The position numbers and the translations under genes were made by a program. 10,222 bases of DNA from Larix sibirica (Eukaryota > Streptophyta > Pinopsida > Pinales > Pinaceae): positions 1 to 10,222 of the forward strand of contig NWUY0303886805.1 of the NCBI GenBank assembly GCA_004151065.3, in the 5' to 3' direction. Within the stretch, counting starts at the first letter, position 1; every line of letters starts with the position of its first letter. A model generated the notes under the pieces. That model worked only from the letters and a program-made list of their open reading frames with translations, was not told where the DNA came from and did no database searches. Shown here one piece after another: positions 1 through 8,110 of this stretch.

Positions 1-222
1 TTAACTATTATTCTATGTTCCGCATTAGCAAATTTAGTAATTACTACTATTTAAAATAAAAAAAAAATTGTAAATTTACGGGATGTTACATATTTATTCC
101 ACTAAAGTTGGGGAGGTCACGAATACAATTCTGTGGATCCCCTCGGGTTCGATCCACCCCACTTACCATCCATGAATCATCAAAGAAGTACTCGGAGAAT
201 TTTCTGTGAGGTTATTCCTTTG

Positions 223-245
223 GAGAGAGAGAGAGAGAGAGAGAG
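223..245. repeat. (GA)n microsatellite
   Basis: About eleven and a half perfect GA units. A short open frame that runs over it (206-439) is low-complexity and hydrophobic, and I do not regard it as a gene. Confidence 0.95.
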
Positions 246-930
246 GACTAGATTTATTGTGTATGATATGTTTATTAGAACATAATAATCAAACTCTTTT
301 AATTGTTGTAATTTTGTTTATATTATTAGGAAATATTTATCTTAATGATAAAAGTGTTACTAAAAATGAGATTATATACATTTTTGTGTTTTTGTGTTTT
401 ATTTTTCTTTTAAAGGTGATAAAATCTATCATAATTTAGTTGTCAATCGGTAGTGGGGACATCCATTACTAGCTACTATTTGTGAATGTGGATCGACACA
501 TCGCTATTATTCAAGGAAAACCACGTCAATTGAAATGATTTGTTTGTGGTCCATAAGGGGGCAAACTTTCACTCTTGCTATAGTTATTCTAGGTCTTGGG
601 TCGTTAATTTGTTTTTTAATGTAAAAAAAAATGAGTTCTTGACCAATTAAAAGTAGATTTAGGTTTTAATCCAATACCATAAACTTATTAACCTCTGAAC
701 TCTAAATAATTTTTTCAAGCTAAATTAAATTTATTAATTGCGCCGAGAGGCGCTCTACAACCCAGTATGGGGGAGATGTTGTCACGTAACATAATGTAAT
801 TTAACATTACAAAGATAAAAATAAGAACATAAAAATAAGAAAATTATGTCGACTGAAAAAATGAAAAATAAAAATTACATATATATGTCATCATTAATAT
901 TAAAACCATCCTAGATCCATATTCACTCCG
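246..930. other. AT-rich non-coding flank
   Basis: No gene is supported. The only point of note is tatgggggagatgttgtcacg at about 766-786, which resembles a polypurine tract followed by an LTR start, but no LTR partner, primer-binding site or coding domain is visible. Confidence 0.6.
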
Positions 931-1049
931 GATCTACCATGCATCGAGAGGGGTCAAACCCCTCGAGGTGTAAACCTTTTTTAGTGTGTAAAATTGGAAG
1001 AAGGGATTGCACCTCGTGGGATTTGATCCCTCTCGGTGCATGGTAGATC
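931..1049. repeat. 40-bp inverted repeat with 39-bp spacer
   Basis: The arm at 931-970 is the reverse complement of 1010-1049 at 36 of 40 positions, with spacer 971-1009. Each arm contains a smaller palindromic core (gaggggt/acccctc at 948-964; gggat/atccc in the other arm). In the right arm the core reads gggatttgatccc, resembling a tRNA T-arm or pol III B box (GGTTCRANNCC). Outside the arms there is weaker similarity (ctaga...). It could be two head-to-head copies of a short repeat, the ends of a small foldback element, or an RNA hairpin. Confidence 0.85.
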
Positions 1050-1980
1050 TAGAGTTGAGATAGATATAGACTAGTAATTAAAAAATTTGCTTCGTAATAT
1101 TAGGAAATATATAAATGTTAAAACACATTCCATATATTAATTTTTTGTCTCAAATTCGATCATTTGTGAATATAAATAGAACAAGTGCAACAAAAATTAA
1201 TGTATTGGAACATATTTCCACTTTAAGGAATGGTCTATAACCTCCAACTTTTTATTTTCAGAGTAAAGAGCTGACACACATAGAGGCTTCATGTAATGTC
1301 TGGAAGATTGAACACAAGTGGGAAGGGCCACAACCAACCATCCCAACTACCTAGTCCACAATCTTCCAACTTTACAACTTAACATTTCATCTAAAGAGCA
1401 TTCAAGAAAGGAATTAGGTACAAGTATTTGATTGGAACAATTTGCAAACAATCACAAAGTAATCATATTGATATGTAACAACCTTAAGACACTTCCTCAT
1501 TTGGGAAGAAAAACTATTTCAAGGTAAGATCTAATTATCTTACATGAAAAAATGGATCCAAATGTTAATTGTATTATTAGATTTGTTTGCATTACCAAAG
1601 TATACATAAACTTTGTGAACGCAAATTTGCATCGTTAAATAATATATATTTCCTATGACACCTTAAGCATATAGAGACTCCATATAATTCAATGAAGTTT
1701 ACAGATAAAGCACAATGCAAGATAGCATTTATATGTATGAAAAACATATATAACATGATTGAAAGTTATAATTTTGGTAGATGTTAAATAGAGTTATGAG
1801 TTTGATTTTTTGGTTTGTTATGTATGGAATTTTTTAATATTTAATGTTATTGTTTAATTTAAGAAAATATATATATTTTTTTTAATTAATAAGTTATATA
1901 AAAATAAAATATATTTACAAATAGATAAATATAAAATCATATTATTATTAATTATATATGTGATAATAATATTTTATTAT
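1050..1980. other. AT-rich non-coding stretch
   Basis: There is no frame of useful length and no RNA gene that I can recognise. Positions 1840-1980 are extremely AT-rich with tandem ATAT/TAATTA character, suggesting low-complexity intergenic DNA. Confidence 0.6.
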
Positions 1981-2160
1981 GTCTATTGAGTGTAAATTGG
2001 GTGGTTGAGAGGAATGTTGTTATCCTCTCTACCCAGGTTCAAATTTTGCTTTGTAACACTTTCTCTTTGGGAGTCAACTTTGACTATGTAATGATTATAA
2101 TTCTGGCTATACCTTGATTCTCTGGAATAACAAGTGTTGACATATTTCCCTTAAAAAAAA
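1981..2160 (+). mobile_element. Possible tRNA-derived SINE
   Basis: About 180 bp with a tRNA-like head and an A8 tail (2153-2160). The head has an A-box-like segment (gggtggttgagagg, about 2000), a D-arm/anticodon-like stem (gagga...tcctc) and a B-box-like segment (caggttcaaatttt, 2034-2047). The rest is unrelated body sequence. The flanking tttatta (1973-1979 and 2164-2170) could be a very short target duplication but is weak in AT-rich DNA. The structure is degenerate, so this is tentative. Confidence 0.4.
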
Positions 2161-2239
2161 CACTTTATTAAAAATTTAAAGCATACCATTCGAGGTTTTG
2201 TTATCAACCTTCCTATGCATTTCTCTTCAAAAATTACAA

Positions 2240-2304
2240 TGTTATCATGGTGATTTTAAATTATAAGACAAGTGTTACCATGGTGATTTTAAATTATAAG
2301 ACAA
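2240..2304. repeat. Tandem duplication, period 33 bp
   Basis: The 32-bp block at 2240-2271 (tgttatcatggtg...) recurs at 2273-2304 with a single t/c difference. The high identity implies a recent slippage or short duplication. No coding content is seen. Confidence 0.92.
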
Positions 2305-2630
2305 TAATCCCTTTTCTATAGATATGTATTCTCTACACCCTTAAATAATTTCACATAGTTGTGAACCACCTATGTCCCTTTATATGTGTGTACATTTACA
2401 ACAAATTTTGTGTTCTCACACAAAGTAAACATGTATTTCATCATGGTTTTCTTATTGATTATACAAATGCTTACGGGTGGGCACAAACATGTGTTAATAA
2501 ACAATTTATGAAACTCTTTACTTTTATACGACAATCTTGTTAAGACAGAAAATCACTTATAATTTGTGTTTTATGCAATAAAGGATAATCTTCGGTCAAG
2601 GGAAAGAAATGTGAAATTGACCAAACATAA
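2305..2630. other. Non-coding flank on the 3' side of the LINE
   Basis: A 60-codon plus-strand frame (2361-2543) has no motif and no family resemblance, so I do not call it. Together with the sequence after 9720 this forms the pre-insertion locus, otherwise unannotated. Confidence 0.6.
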
Positions 2631-2644
2631 AGGAAAGAATAATG
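2631..2644. repeat. Target-site duplication, copy at the LINE 3' end
   Basis: The sequence aggaaagaataatg directly precedes the T9 run (the LINE A tail on the other strand). It matches 9707-9720 at 13 of 14 positions, the only difference being t/c at the tenth base. Two following T bases could extend the match to 16 bp but are indistinguishable from the tail. The single difference is compatible with a transition since insertion. Confidence 0.93.
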
Positions 2645-2653
2645 TTTTTTTTT
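2645..2653 (-). other. LINE A tail
   Basis: A T9 run on the plus strand, i.e. A9 at the 3' end of the element, directly abuts the target-site duplication. One or two of these bases may belong to the duplication. Confidence 0.85.
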
Positions 2654-2930
2654 GTAAGTTAGATTAGGTTCTTATATTACTTCCAGAAAGATATACAGAG
2701 TATCACCGGGCCCTCTCAACACTGGGAAAACAGACCCGGGGTAAAAAAAAAAAAAAAATCATCCCCGAAAGGAAGCATTGAGGCATCATAGTCTAAGAGA
2801 TTCTGTCTTTCTACACAGTAGGGTAGCTTAAAAAAAAAACTACAGCAGGGCCTAAACTGAAAAGTCTAAACTTAAAAAAAGACATAAGCTAACTGAAACC
2901 TAGCTAGATGTTCAAACCGGTTGTGGCTTC
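2654..2930 (-). other. LINE 3' UTR
   Basis: This stretch runs from the ORF3 stop to the A tail. On the plus strand it carries an A16 run (2743-2758), A-rich tracts at about 2830 and 2875, and a GC-rich segment with complementary arms (2706-2716 and 2732-2739). It ends, in element sense, with ...aacctaatctaacttac followed by the A tail. LINE 3' ends are often recognised by their own RT; no specific recognition element can be proved here. Confidence 0.7.
2743..2758. repeat. A16 homopolymer in the LINE 3' UTR
   Basis: Sixteen consecutive A on the plus strand (T16 in element sense). It is in the wrong orientation to be a second A tail of this element. Confidence 0.95.
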
Positions 2931-3575
2931 CTAAGCCTTAGGTTCTTTGACGAGCTCAATACCGAGCCTACGAGCAATTTGGTTCTGGTTGTGGAGAATT
3001 TGTTTCAACTAACCCACCATTTCGTCTTGTTGGAGATGGATTTCAGCATGTGCTTCTCTGCACTCTGCCAGGGTCTTTCCAAGGATGGTATTTTGTAGCC
3101 AGTGAAAGTCCAGGGTTCGCTAGTAGAGCGTAGTGTGCCCTCTGGTACTGCCCGGGTCTGAAACCAAGGCCTCAAACTCCTCCCAAATTTTAGATTCTGA
3201 GAGACAACCCCTCGTCACCTGGGCATCTTCTTCAACATCCTTGATTTCCTCTTGCACAGACGACGAGGTATCTTCCTTGAATCTGTGGGATTTTCCCACT
3301 AAACTCCACATGAAATGAACTGACAGACCTGGAGAGGGATCAGTTGGCTTGTTCTTCCTCTTGATGCAGCCTCTCATGAGCGGCATTGTTGCTACCACCG
3401 CAAATGAACCAGGAGCCGAGTTACCAACCGATACAATGCCATTGAGGGAGAGTCTCAGTGCTGTAAACCTCAAGGATTTCAATTTTCTGCCCCATCTAAT
3501 AGCACTCAGAGTTTTACGGTGGCTCTTTCCCCTACCGTCACCTCTAACCATTATTGCAGGAGTACCTCCCCCCAT
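2931..3575 (-). pseudogene. Extra ORF (ORF3) downstream of RNase H inside the LINE, function unknown
   Basis: A third reading frame of 214 codons lies in the 3' part of the element, from ATG 3575 (context ctccATGGg) to TAG 2933-2931. It is interrupted only by two TAG codons, at 3122-3120 and 3011-3009, both plausible former CAG. The first 40 residues are Gly- and Arg/Lys-rich (GDGRGKSHRK, RWGRKLKSLR). The middle is mixed and then acidic with a Ser run (KEDTSSSVQEEIKDVEEDAQ). The last 60 look helical and rich in Gln and His (EIHLQQDEM, LKQILHNQNQIARR). I recognise no domain. It sits inside the TSD-bounded unit, so it moved with the LINE. Alternatives are a fragment of captured host transcript or a fortuitously open frame. 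The antisense strand also has open stretches here, so coding is not proven. Confidence 0.5.
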
Positions 3576-3758
3576 GGAGCACAACGTGGAGTGAATGCAA
3601 ACTCATAGAGCCAGACCAAGACAAGACTTAGCACACGTCGGAGGATTGGAGTGCTTAGACGTGGGTATGAAATATGATATCTACTGGGATGTGTGGACAG
3701 ACGGGGCCAGCATGTGCCATGCCTCGTGATTGACACAGGTGGGCATGTGTCAGGCCCC
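3576..3758 (-). other. Gap between LINE ORF2 and ORF3
   Basis: These 183 bases follow the ORF2 stop. The ORF2/ORF3 frame has several stops here, including TGA, TAG and TGA. Another minus frame is open from about 3778 to 3551, but I see no family motif in it. It may be an untranslated spacer or a decayed linker. Confidence 0.5.
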
Positions 3759-3924
3759 TTAGTTGACAAACTCTTCATGGGGTTGGCCCCGCTCTAGAAC
3801 CCATCGTGGGGGAGCATGATCCTGAGTTGCAATCTTTGTTAGTTGCAGTCTGAGAGGTTTCTCTTTGAAGTTGTTCCAGGGGGAGTATATCCTGTCGTGA
3901 GAAGGGACAACGCCATGATTGGAA

Positions 3925-4310
3925 AGATGATCATCTAGTTTGTTGGTCGTGCGGTGAATGTGGCTAGTAATTAGAACCTGAAAGTGATGTATGTGCTCTT
4001 GCAAGTGTTCCTGGATCCCTTCCAGTCGCAAGTGTTTAGTTAACTTGGCTAGAGAGGTGCCACACTGGATCCTGTGAGCCATGTTGATGATTATTTGAGA
4101 CTCTCCTTCAATAGTTAAAGTTGTCCAGCCTTCTCTACGGGCTATTTTTAATCTTGTGTTGAGAGTGGTCAGTTCAGCCACATTGTTGGTAGTGATCCCT
4201 AGATGATCAATGTATATGTGTATAATCTCACTGGTGTTATTTCTGAAGGCATCGCTGATACCTGCTGGCCCAGGATTGCCTCTTGAGGCTCCATCAAAGT
4301 TGATTTTGAT
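3925..4310 (-). other. RNase H domain of ORF2, archaeal-like type, one acidic residue changed
   Basis: This domain would degrade RNA in RNA-DNA hybrids after cDNA synthesis. Motifs: INFDGASRGNPGPAG with catalytic Asp at 4295-4293, NNVAEL with catalytic Glu at 4175-4173, EGESQ where EGDSQ is usual (Glu codon at 4103-4101), and HIHRTTNKLDDHLSN with the last catalytic Asp at 3932-3930. The NNVAE and HIxRxxNxxAD patterns match the archaeal-like RNase H known from plant L1 elements. The frame is open through it, from about 4373 to the stop at 3761. A TGA at 4376 and a frameshift just upstream disconnect it from the rest of ORF2. Confidence 0.88.
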
Positions 4311-4729
4311 GGGGGGTTCAGTGGCAACGACCAAGAGGATGGAATGAGCTTGGAGAAGGAAGAGGTGGAGGTTTCAGGGTGCCATGGGGTAAGAGAAAAG
4401 CTCCACTTCATCAAGATGATTTTTTCTAGGTGGTGACCCTCATGATCTGAGTCCTTCCATGCTTCTAACAGCAGGGTCTCTTGGAGGTTGGCATGAATGC
4501 GAGCTTGGATACATTCCAAAAGAAGAGTGTTGCCATGGAAGATTCTCCTGTTGTGCTCTTTCTAGATATTCCAGAGAACCAAACCAGGGAAGACTAACCA
4601 GATTTGGTTCAAGATGGGGTTGGAGAAAGGTTCATTTTTCCAGTCGCGGATGGTGGCTCTAATGTCATCCTTTTTGCGATCAGAATGATGAAATATGGCA
4701 GCTCCCCAGTCCCACAGAGTGGAGTCAAA

Positions 4730-4960
4730 GTTGCAGTTGTTGAGGAGATGCTCTTGATTTTCCTCCTATTGATTGCATAAAGTGCAGATCAATCGTCCCT
4801 CAAAACCCCTTTTGAGCAGCTGGTCCCAAGTCCAGATATTTTTCCTAGCAACCAACCAGAGGAAAGTTCTGACTTTCGGCCATAGATGTGATTCCCAAAT
4901 CTTGGTCCAAATGATGTCTTTGGGTTGGATATTTCTGGGGTGAGTAAGGTTGTAGGCCTC
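4730..4960 (-). other. zf-RVT cysteine/histidine domain of ORF2
   Basis: This is the segment usual after the RT of plant LINEs. It reads WPKVRTFLWLVARKNIWTWD followed by CTLC, then EHLLNNC. All four putative metal ligands survive: Cys at 4786 and 4777, a His shortly after, and Cys at 4735. A TAG at 4768-4766 sits between the two halves. Its role in the family is presumed nucleic-acid binding. Confidence 0.85.
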
Positions 4961-5839
4961 TTTGATGGTGAAGTATCCTTTCGGAAGGTGACCCCACCTA
5001 ATCTTATCGGGTTTGTCTGAGATTGCGATCTTTCTGGAGTTGATTATATCCTAGAAATATTTTCCTTCTTCACTATTAAAGTTCCAATTCCAATCTTCCT
5101 TGGTGATCCAGGATTTCCAAGTGTCTCCATTGATCTGAGGTCTCCAATACTGGGCGATGAGGTGATTTTCTTGCTATTGGGAATGTCTTTGCAGATCCTC
5201 TATGCCAATGAGATGATGCAGGGGGGCATCTGATTCCAGGCATCCTCCCAAAATAGAGCTCTGGTCCCATCTCTGACTTCCTAGAAGCCGTGTTTGTGAA
5301 TAATCTCTCTTTGTGCCCAGGCTGAATTACATATGATGGATCCAATTGGAAAAGTGTCCCGAAAAATGAGTTCGTGATGCTATATGTTGTCAGTATATTT
5401 GTGTAACCAAAATGCATCCATGGTGTGGAGTCTTATGTACAACATCTCCAGAGAATATTAGCACAGAGAACTTCATTTAGGTTAATGGGGTCTCTTAGTC
5501 CTAGGACGCCCTTAGAATTTGGAGTGCAGAGTTTTTACCAGGCCACGAGGGCCCACCTTTTGTGCTGAGTGGTGCCTCCCCAAAGGAATTTTATTTGAAG
5601 GTTGTGGATGGCTTTGAGGATGAACTTATGGGCTGCCATGACTAAGAATAGGTAGAGAGGCATGGCCTGGACGATAGACTTCAAGAGGATCAAACGACTA
5701 GGAAAATTGAGGGCTCTGAAGGTCCAAGAGGAAAGGTTAAGTTTTAGGGAAGCTAGCAGGTCTTTCCAGGAAGAGTGCTTAATGGCGGAGTCAACAAGGG
5801 GGGCCCCAAGGAATTTGTACGGAAGGGAACTCTTCTAAA

Positions 5840-6740
5840 AACCTAGGATTCTGGTAATCCAAGTCTTCATTTGAATTCGAGTGTTGAAGAAAAATATATG
5901 AGATTTGAGATTATTGATGGTCATACCTGAGGCCACAGTGAATGAGTGAAGAATGTCCCTGAAGGATTTGGCTTCCATGACTAAGGTTTTCCCCATCAGC
6001 ATTGTATCATCTACGAACTGAAGGTGTGACTGGGTGTTGTTGTGTCTACCTGTTTTGATGCCCCGAATATGATTCCTTGAGACCGCTTCTTTTATGATTC
6101 TTCCCAAAATTTCCGCAAGGAGGATGAAGCGATAGGGACAAAGAGGGTCGCCTTGCCTGATACCTCTATAGGGGTATAAGGTAGGCTAAGGAGATCCATT
6201 GACTAGGATGGAGAAGAAGGATGAGGAGATGAGGGAGAGAATCCAGGTAACCCGAGAGGGGGAAAAACCAAAGGCTAGAAGGGTATCCTGGAGGAAGTTC
6301 CAACTAGTTTTGTCGAAGGCTTTGGCCATGTCAAGTTTAATGAGCATACCGGACCTAGAGGAGGTTTTAAGGGTGTGAATCACCTCATGCGCAATGATGA
6401 TACCATCAATAATTTGTCTTCCTTCAACATATCCTGATTGATCCAGAGAGATGAGGGTGGGCAGGAGAGGTTTAAGTCGATTGGCTATTACCTTGGTTAT
6501 GATTTTATAAATGACATTGCACAGGGAAATGGGGCAGAAATTTGTCAGATCAGAAGGTTTGTTAGTTTGAGGAATGAGAGTAAGCAAGGTGGCATTGAAG
6601 GCTGGGAGGATGGAGCCCTAGGTTTGGAAAGCTTCGACCACCTACCACACCTCATCTTTTATTGTGTCCCAACAATTTTGGAAGAAGTCAATAGTGAAAC
6701 CATCAGGTCCAGGGGCTTTTCCCAGCTTCATATCCATAAC
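5840..6740 (-). other. Reverse transcriptase domain of ORF2, active-site residues retained
   Basis: This domain synthesises cDNA from the nicked target end. In order: GKAPGPDGF (6722-6696), NFCPISLCN (family FRPISLCN, Arg to Cys as expected from CGC to TGC), DQSGYVEGRQI, LDMAKAFD with the first catalytic Asp at 6332-6330, RGIRQGDPL (6167-6141), FVDD with the catalytic pair at 6011-6006, and SGMTINNLKS. FVDD stands where many plant LINEs have FADD. Stops interrupt it at 6644, 6620, 6188 and 5837. The thumb region downstream stays in frame, including KFLGAPL, LNFPSRLILLKSI and FLWGG. Confidence 0.93.
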
Positions 6741-7399
6741 GGTCAACTCAACTTCTGCCATGGAGATAGGACTGGAGAGGTTGGAGTTCTGCTCCGCAGT
6801 GATGAGTCAAGGGATATGTTGAAGGATCTGCTGAGTGGCCTGCGTTCTATCCGGAATGTCCTCATTCATGAGGTTTTTATAGAATAGAACCAGCTCCTGC
6901 TCAATCTCTTCCTTTTTGAGTAGAGTCTCGCCTGTGTTGGTCTTTAGCCTAGTGATCCTTTTATTTTGTCTGCATTGAATCATTGCATTGTGGAATAATT
7001 TGGTATTTTTTTCTCCTTCTTTGAGCCATTGGATTCTGGATTTTTTCCTCCACAATATTTCCTCCTGCTGACTTCTTGTGTCAATTTGGTTTTGGATTTC
7101 TTTTTCCTACTGCTTTAGCTCTTTGGTGTATCCCTGATGGATGGCTTGGGATTGAAGTCTTGCTAATTTTCCTTCCAGTTGTCATTTTTCTTCTAGGATA
7201 TGGCCAAATTCAGTTATGTTCCAGTTCTTTAGATGGTTTTTTATCTACTTTAATTTCTGTTGAAAGCAGTACATGGTGGTTCCTTCCCCAAGGTCCAATT
7301 TTTGCCACCATTATTTAATTATGTCCTTGAAGTTTGGATGGATTAACCAGAATTTCTTGAATCTGAAAGGTCTTTGGGAATTAGGAGCATCCCATTCTA

Positions 7400-8108
7400 T
7401 ATGGAGACAGACATGCCAATGATCTGAGCCAACAATCAGTAGGATGGTGCTAGAGAGATTGAGTTGATTCTACAGAAGAGAAGTTGAGATCAAAAAATGA
7501 TTCAGTCGGGAGTTGTCTTGATTTTCTCCTCCTTGCCTATTGTTCTAGGTGTAGATTCCATTGCTAGTCTCCATGTCGGCTAAGGAAAGGTCACGAATGA
7601 GAGCTTGAAGGGAGAGACAGTCCCGACCCAGTCTGCATATGCCCCCCTTTTTCTCATTGAGAGAGGTGATGATATTAAAATATCCTCTGATTATCCAGTG
7701 AGTGTTCAGCAACTGTCGGTTGATCTAGGAGAGATGGTTTATAAATTGCAGTTTTTGTTCCATAAATTGTGGGCCATATACATTGGTGATCACTCCACTG
7801 TATGTGGTACCATGAACTCAAAACCACCCAGAAAGAGTATTAGGAATGGAGAAGAGACCTTCCATGATTATGACATTGGGATCCCAGGCTATTGCGATCC
7901 CTCCAGACACCCATGTTGCATCTACAACTGTTATTTATGCTTTTTTCCAAAAATTCCTTATAAAGGTTTGGAGCTTGTGCTCCATTAATTTTATTTCTTG
8001 TAGCATTAAGAGAGCTGGTTTTTCAATAACGATCTTATTTTTCAGGATTCTCCTTTTGGAATCACTTATGATTCCCATTATGTTCCAGATGATGAATCTA
8101 AGCTCCAT
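7400..8108 (-). other. APE-type endonuclease domain of ORF2, catalytically impaired
   Basis: This domain nicks target DNA to prime reverse transcription. Visible motifs in order: WNIMGI (family WNxRG; Asn at codon 9), MLQEIK (family LQETK; catalytic Glu at codon 38, 7997-7995), GGIAIAWDP, TNVYGPQ, RGYFN (family GDFN), EKKGG, SNGIYT then a stop where Trp is expected (7547), RLNHFLIS (family RLDRFL) and GSDHW (7430-7416) retaining the catalytic Asp-His pair. The GDFN aspartate is Tyr (codon at 7682-7680), which should abolish activity even without the stops at 7937, 7820, 7727, 7547 and 7472. Confidence 0.9.
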
Positions 8109-8110
8109 TA
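8106..8110 (-). promoter_or_regulatory. TAATG stop-start overlap between ORF1 and ORF2
   Basis: On the minus strand the ORF1 stop TAA (8110-8108) shares its last A with the ATG (8108-8106) that opens the ORF2 endonuclease frame, whose conserved WN motif follows within nine codons. The same UAAUG arrangement is known to allow termination-reinitiation for ORF2 of the silkworm LINE SART1. Here the role is inferred from the layout only. Confidence 0.7.

Larger units (their letters stand above)
3759..8108 (-). pseudogene. LINE ORF2: endonuclease / reverse transcriptase / zf-RVT / RNase H polyprotein, broken
   Basis: Degenerate gene for the element's replication enzyme, about 1,450 codons, the usual size for plant L1 ORF2. 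Domains in order: APE endonuclease (8108 to about 7400), linker with a basic helical stretch (about 7390-6800), RT (about 6740-5840), thumb/connection (5840-5230), zf-RVT (about 4960-4730) and RNase H (about 4310-3925). The frame is constant from 8108 to about 5366. It then shifts by a missing base at a T5 run (5366-5362), again at a C6 run (5226-5221), and a third time between about 4440 and 4380. I count about 22 in-frame stops, many being TAG where the family has Trp or Gln. Start: the ATG of the TAATG overlap. End: TAA 3761-3759. The protein would have acted in a ribonucleoprotein with ORF1 at the chromosomal target. Confidence 0.93.

Noticed and set aside
50-91. Possible LTR end (gggatgttaca)
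   Set aside because: A short motif at the window edge with no partner; cannot be supported.
133-157. tRNA gene suggested by the ggttcgatcc B-box-like sequence
   Set aside because: No acceptor stem, D arm or anticodon arm can be built around it; mentioned only as similar to the inverted-repeat cores.
206-439. 77-codon plus-strand frame over the (GA)n repeat
   Set aside because: Hydrophobic low-complexity translation of AT-rich DNA, starting inside a microsatellite region; no motif.
1525-1535. Splice-donor-like caaggtaagat suggesting an exon upstream
   Set aside because: No coding exon or matching acceptor is visible nearby.
2361-2543. 60-codon plus-strand frame
   Set aside because: Short, no motif, expected by chance in this composition.
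3133-3594. Plus-strand frames (3133-3318 and 3349-3594) antisense to ORF3
   Set aside because: Most of the element is read from the minus strand and these lack motifs; kept in mind as a reason for caution about ORF3.
3551-3778. 75-codon minus-strand frame spanning the gap between ORF2 and ORF3
   Set aside because: Proline/serine-rich translation without motif and in a different frame from both neighbours; could be a decayed linker but is unsupported.
6438-6887. 149-codon plus-strand frame
   Set aside because: Antisense to the RT region of ORF2, whose minus-strand motifs are unmistakable; a shadow frame.
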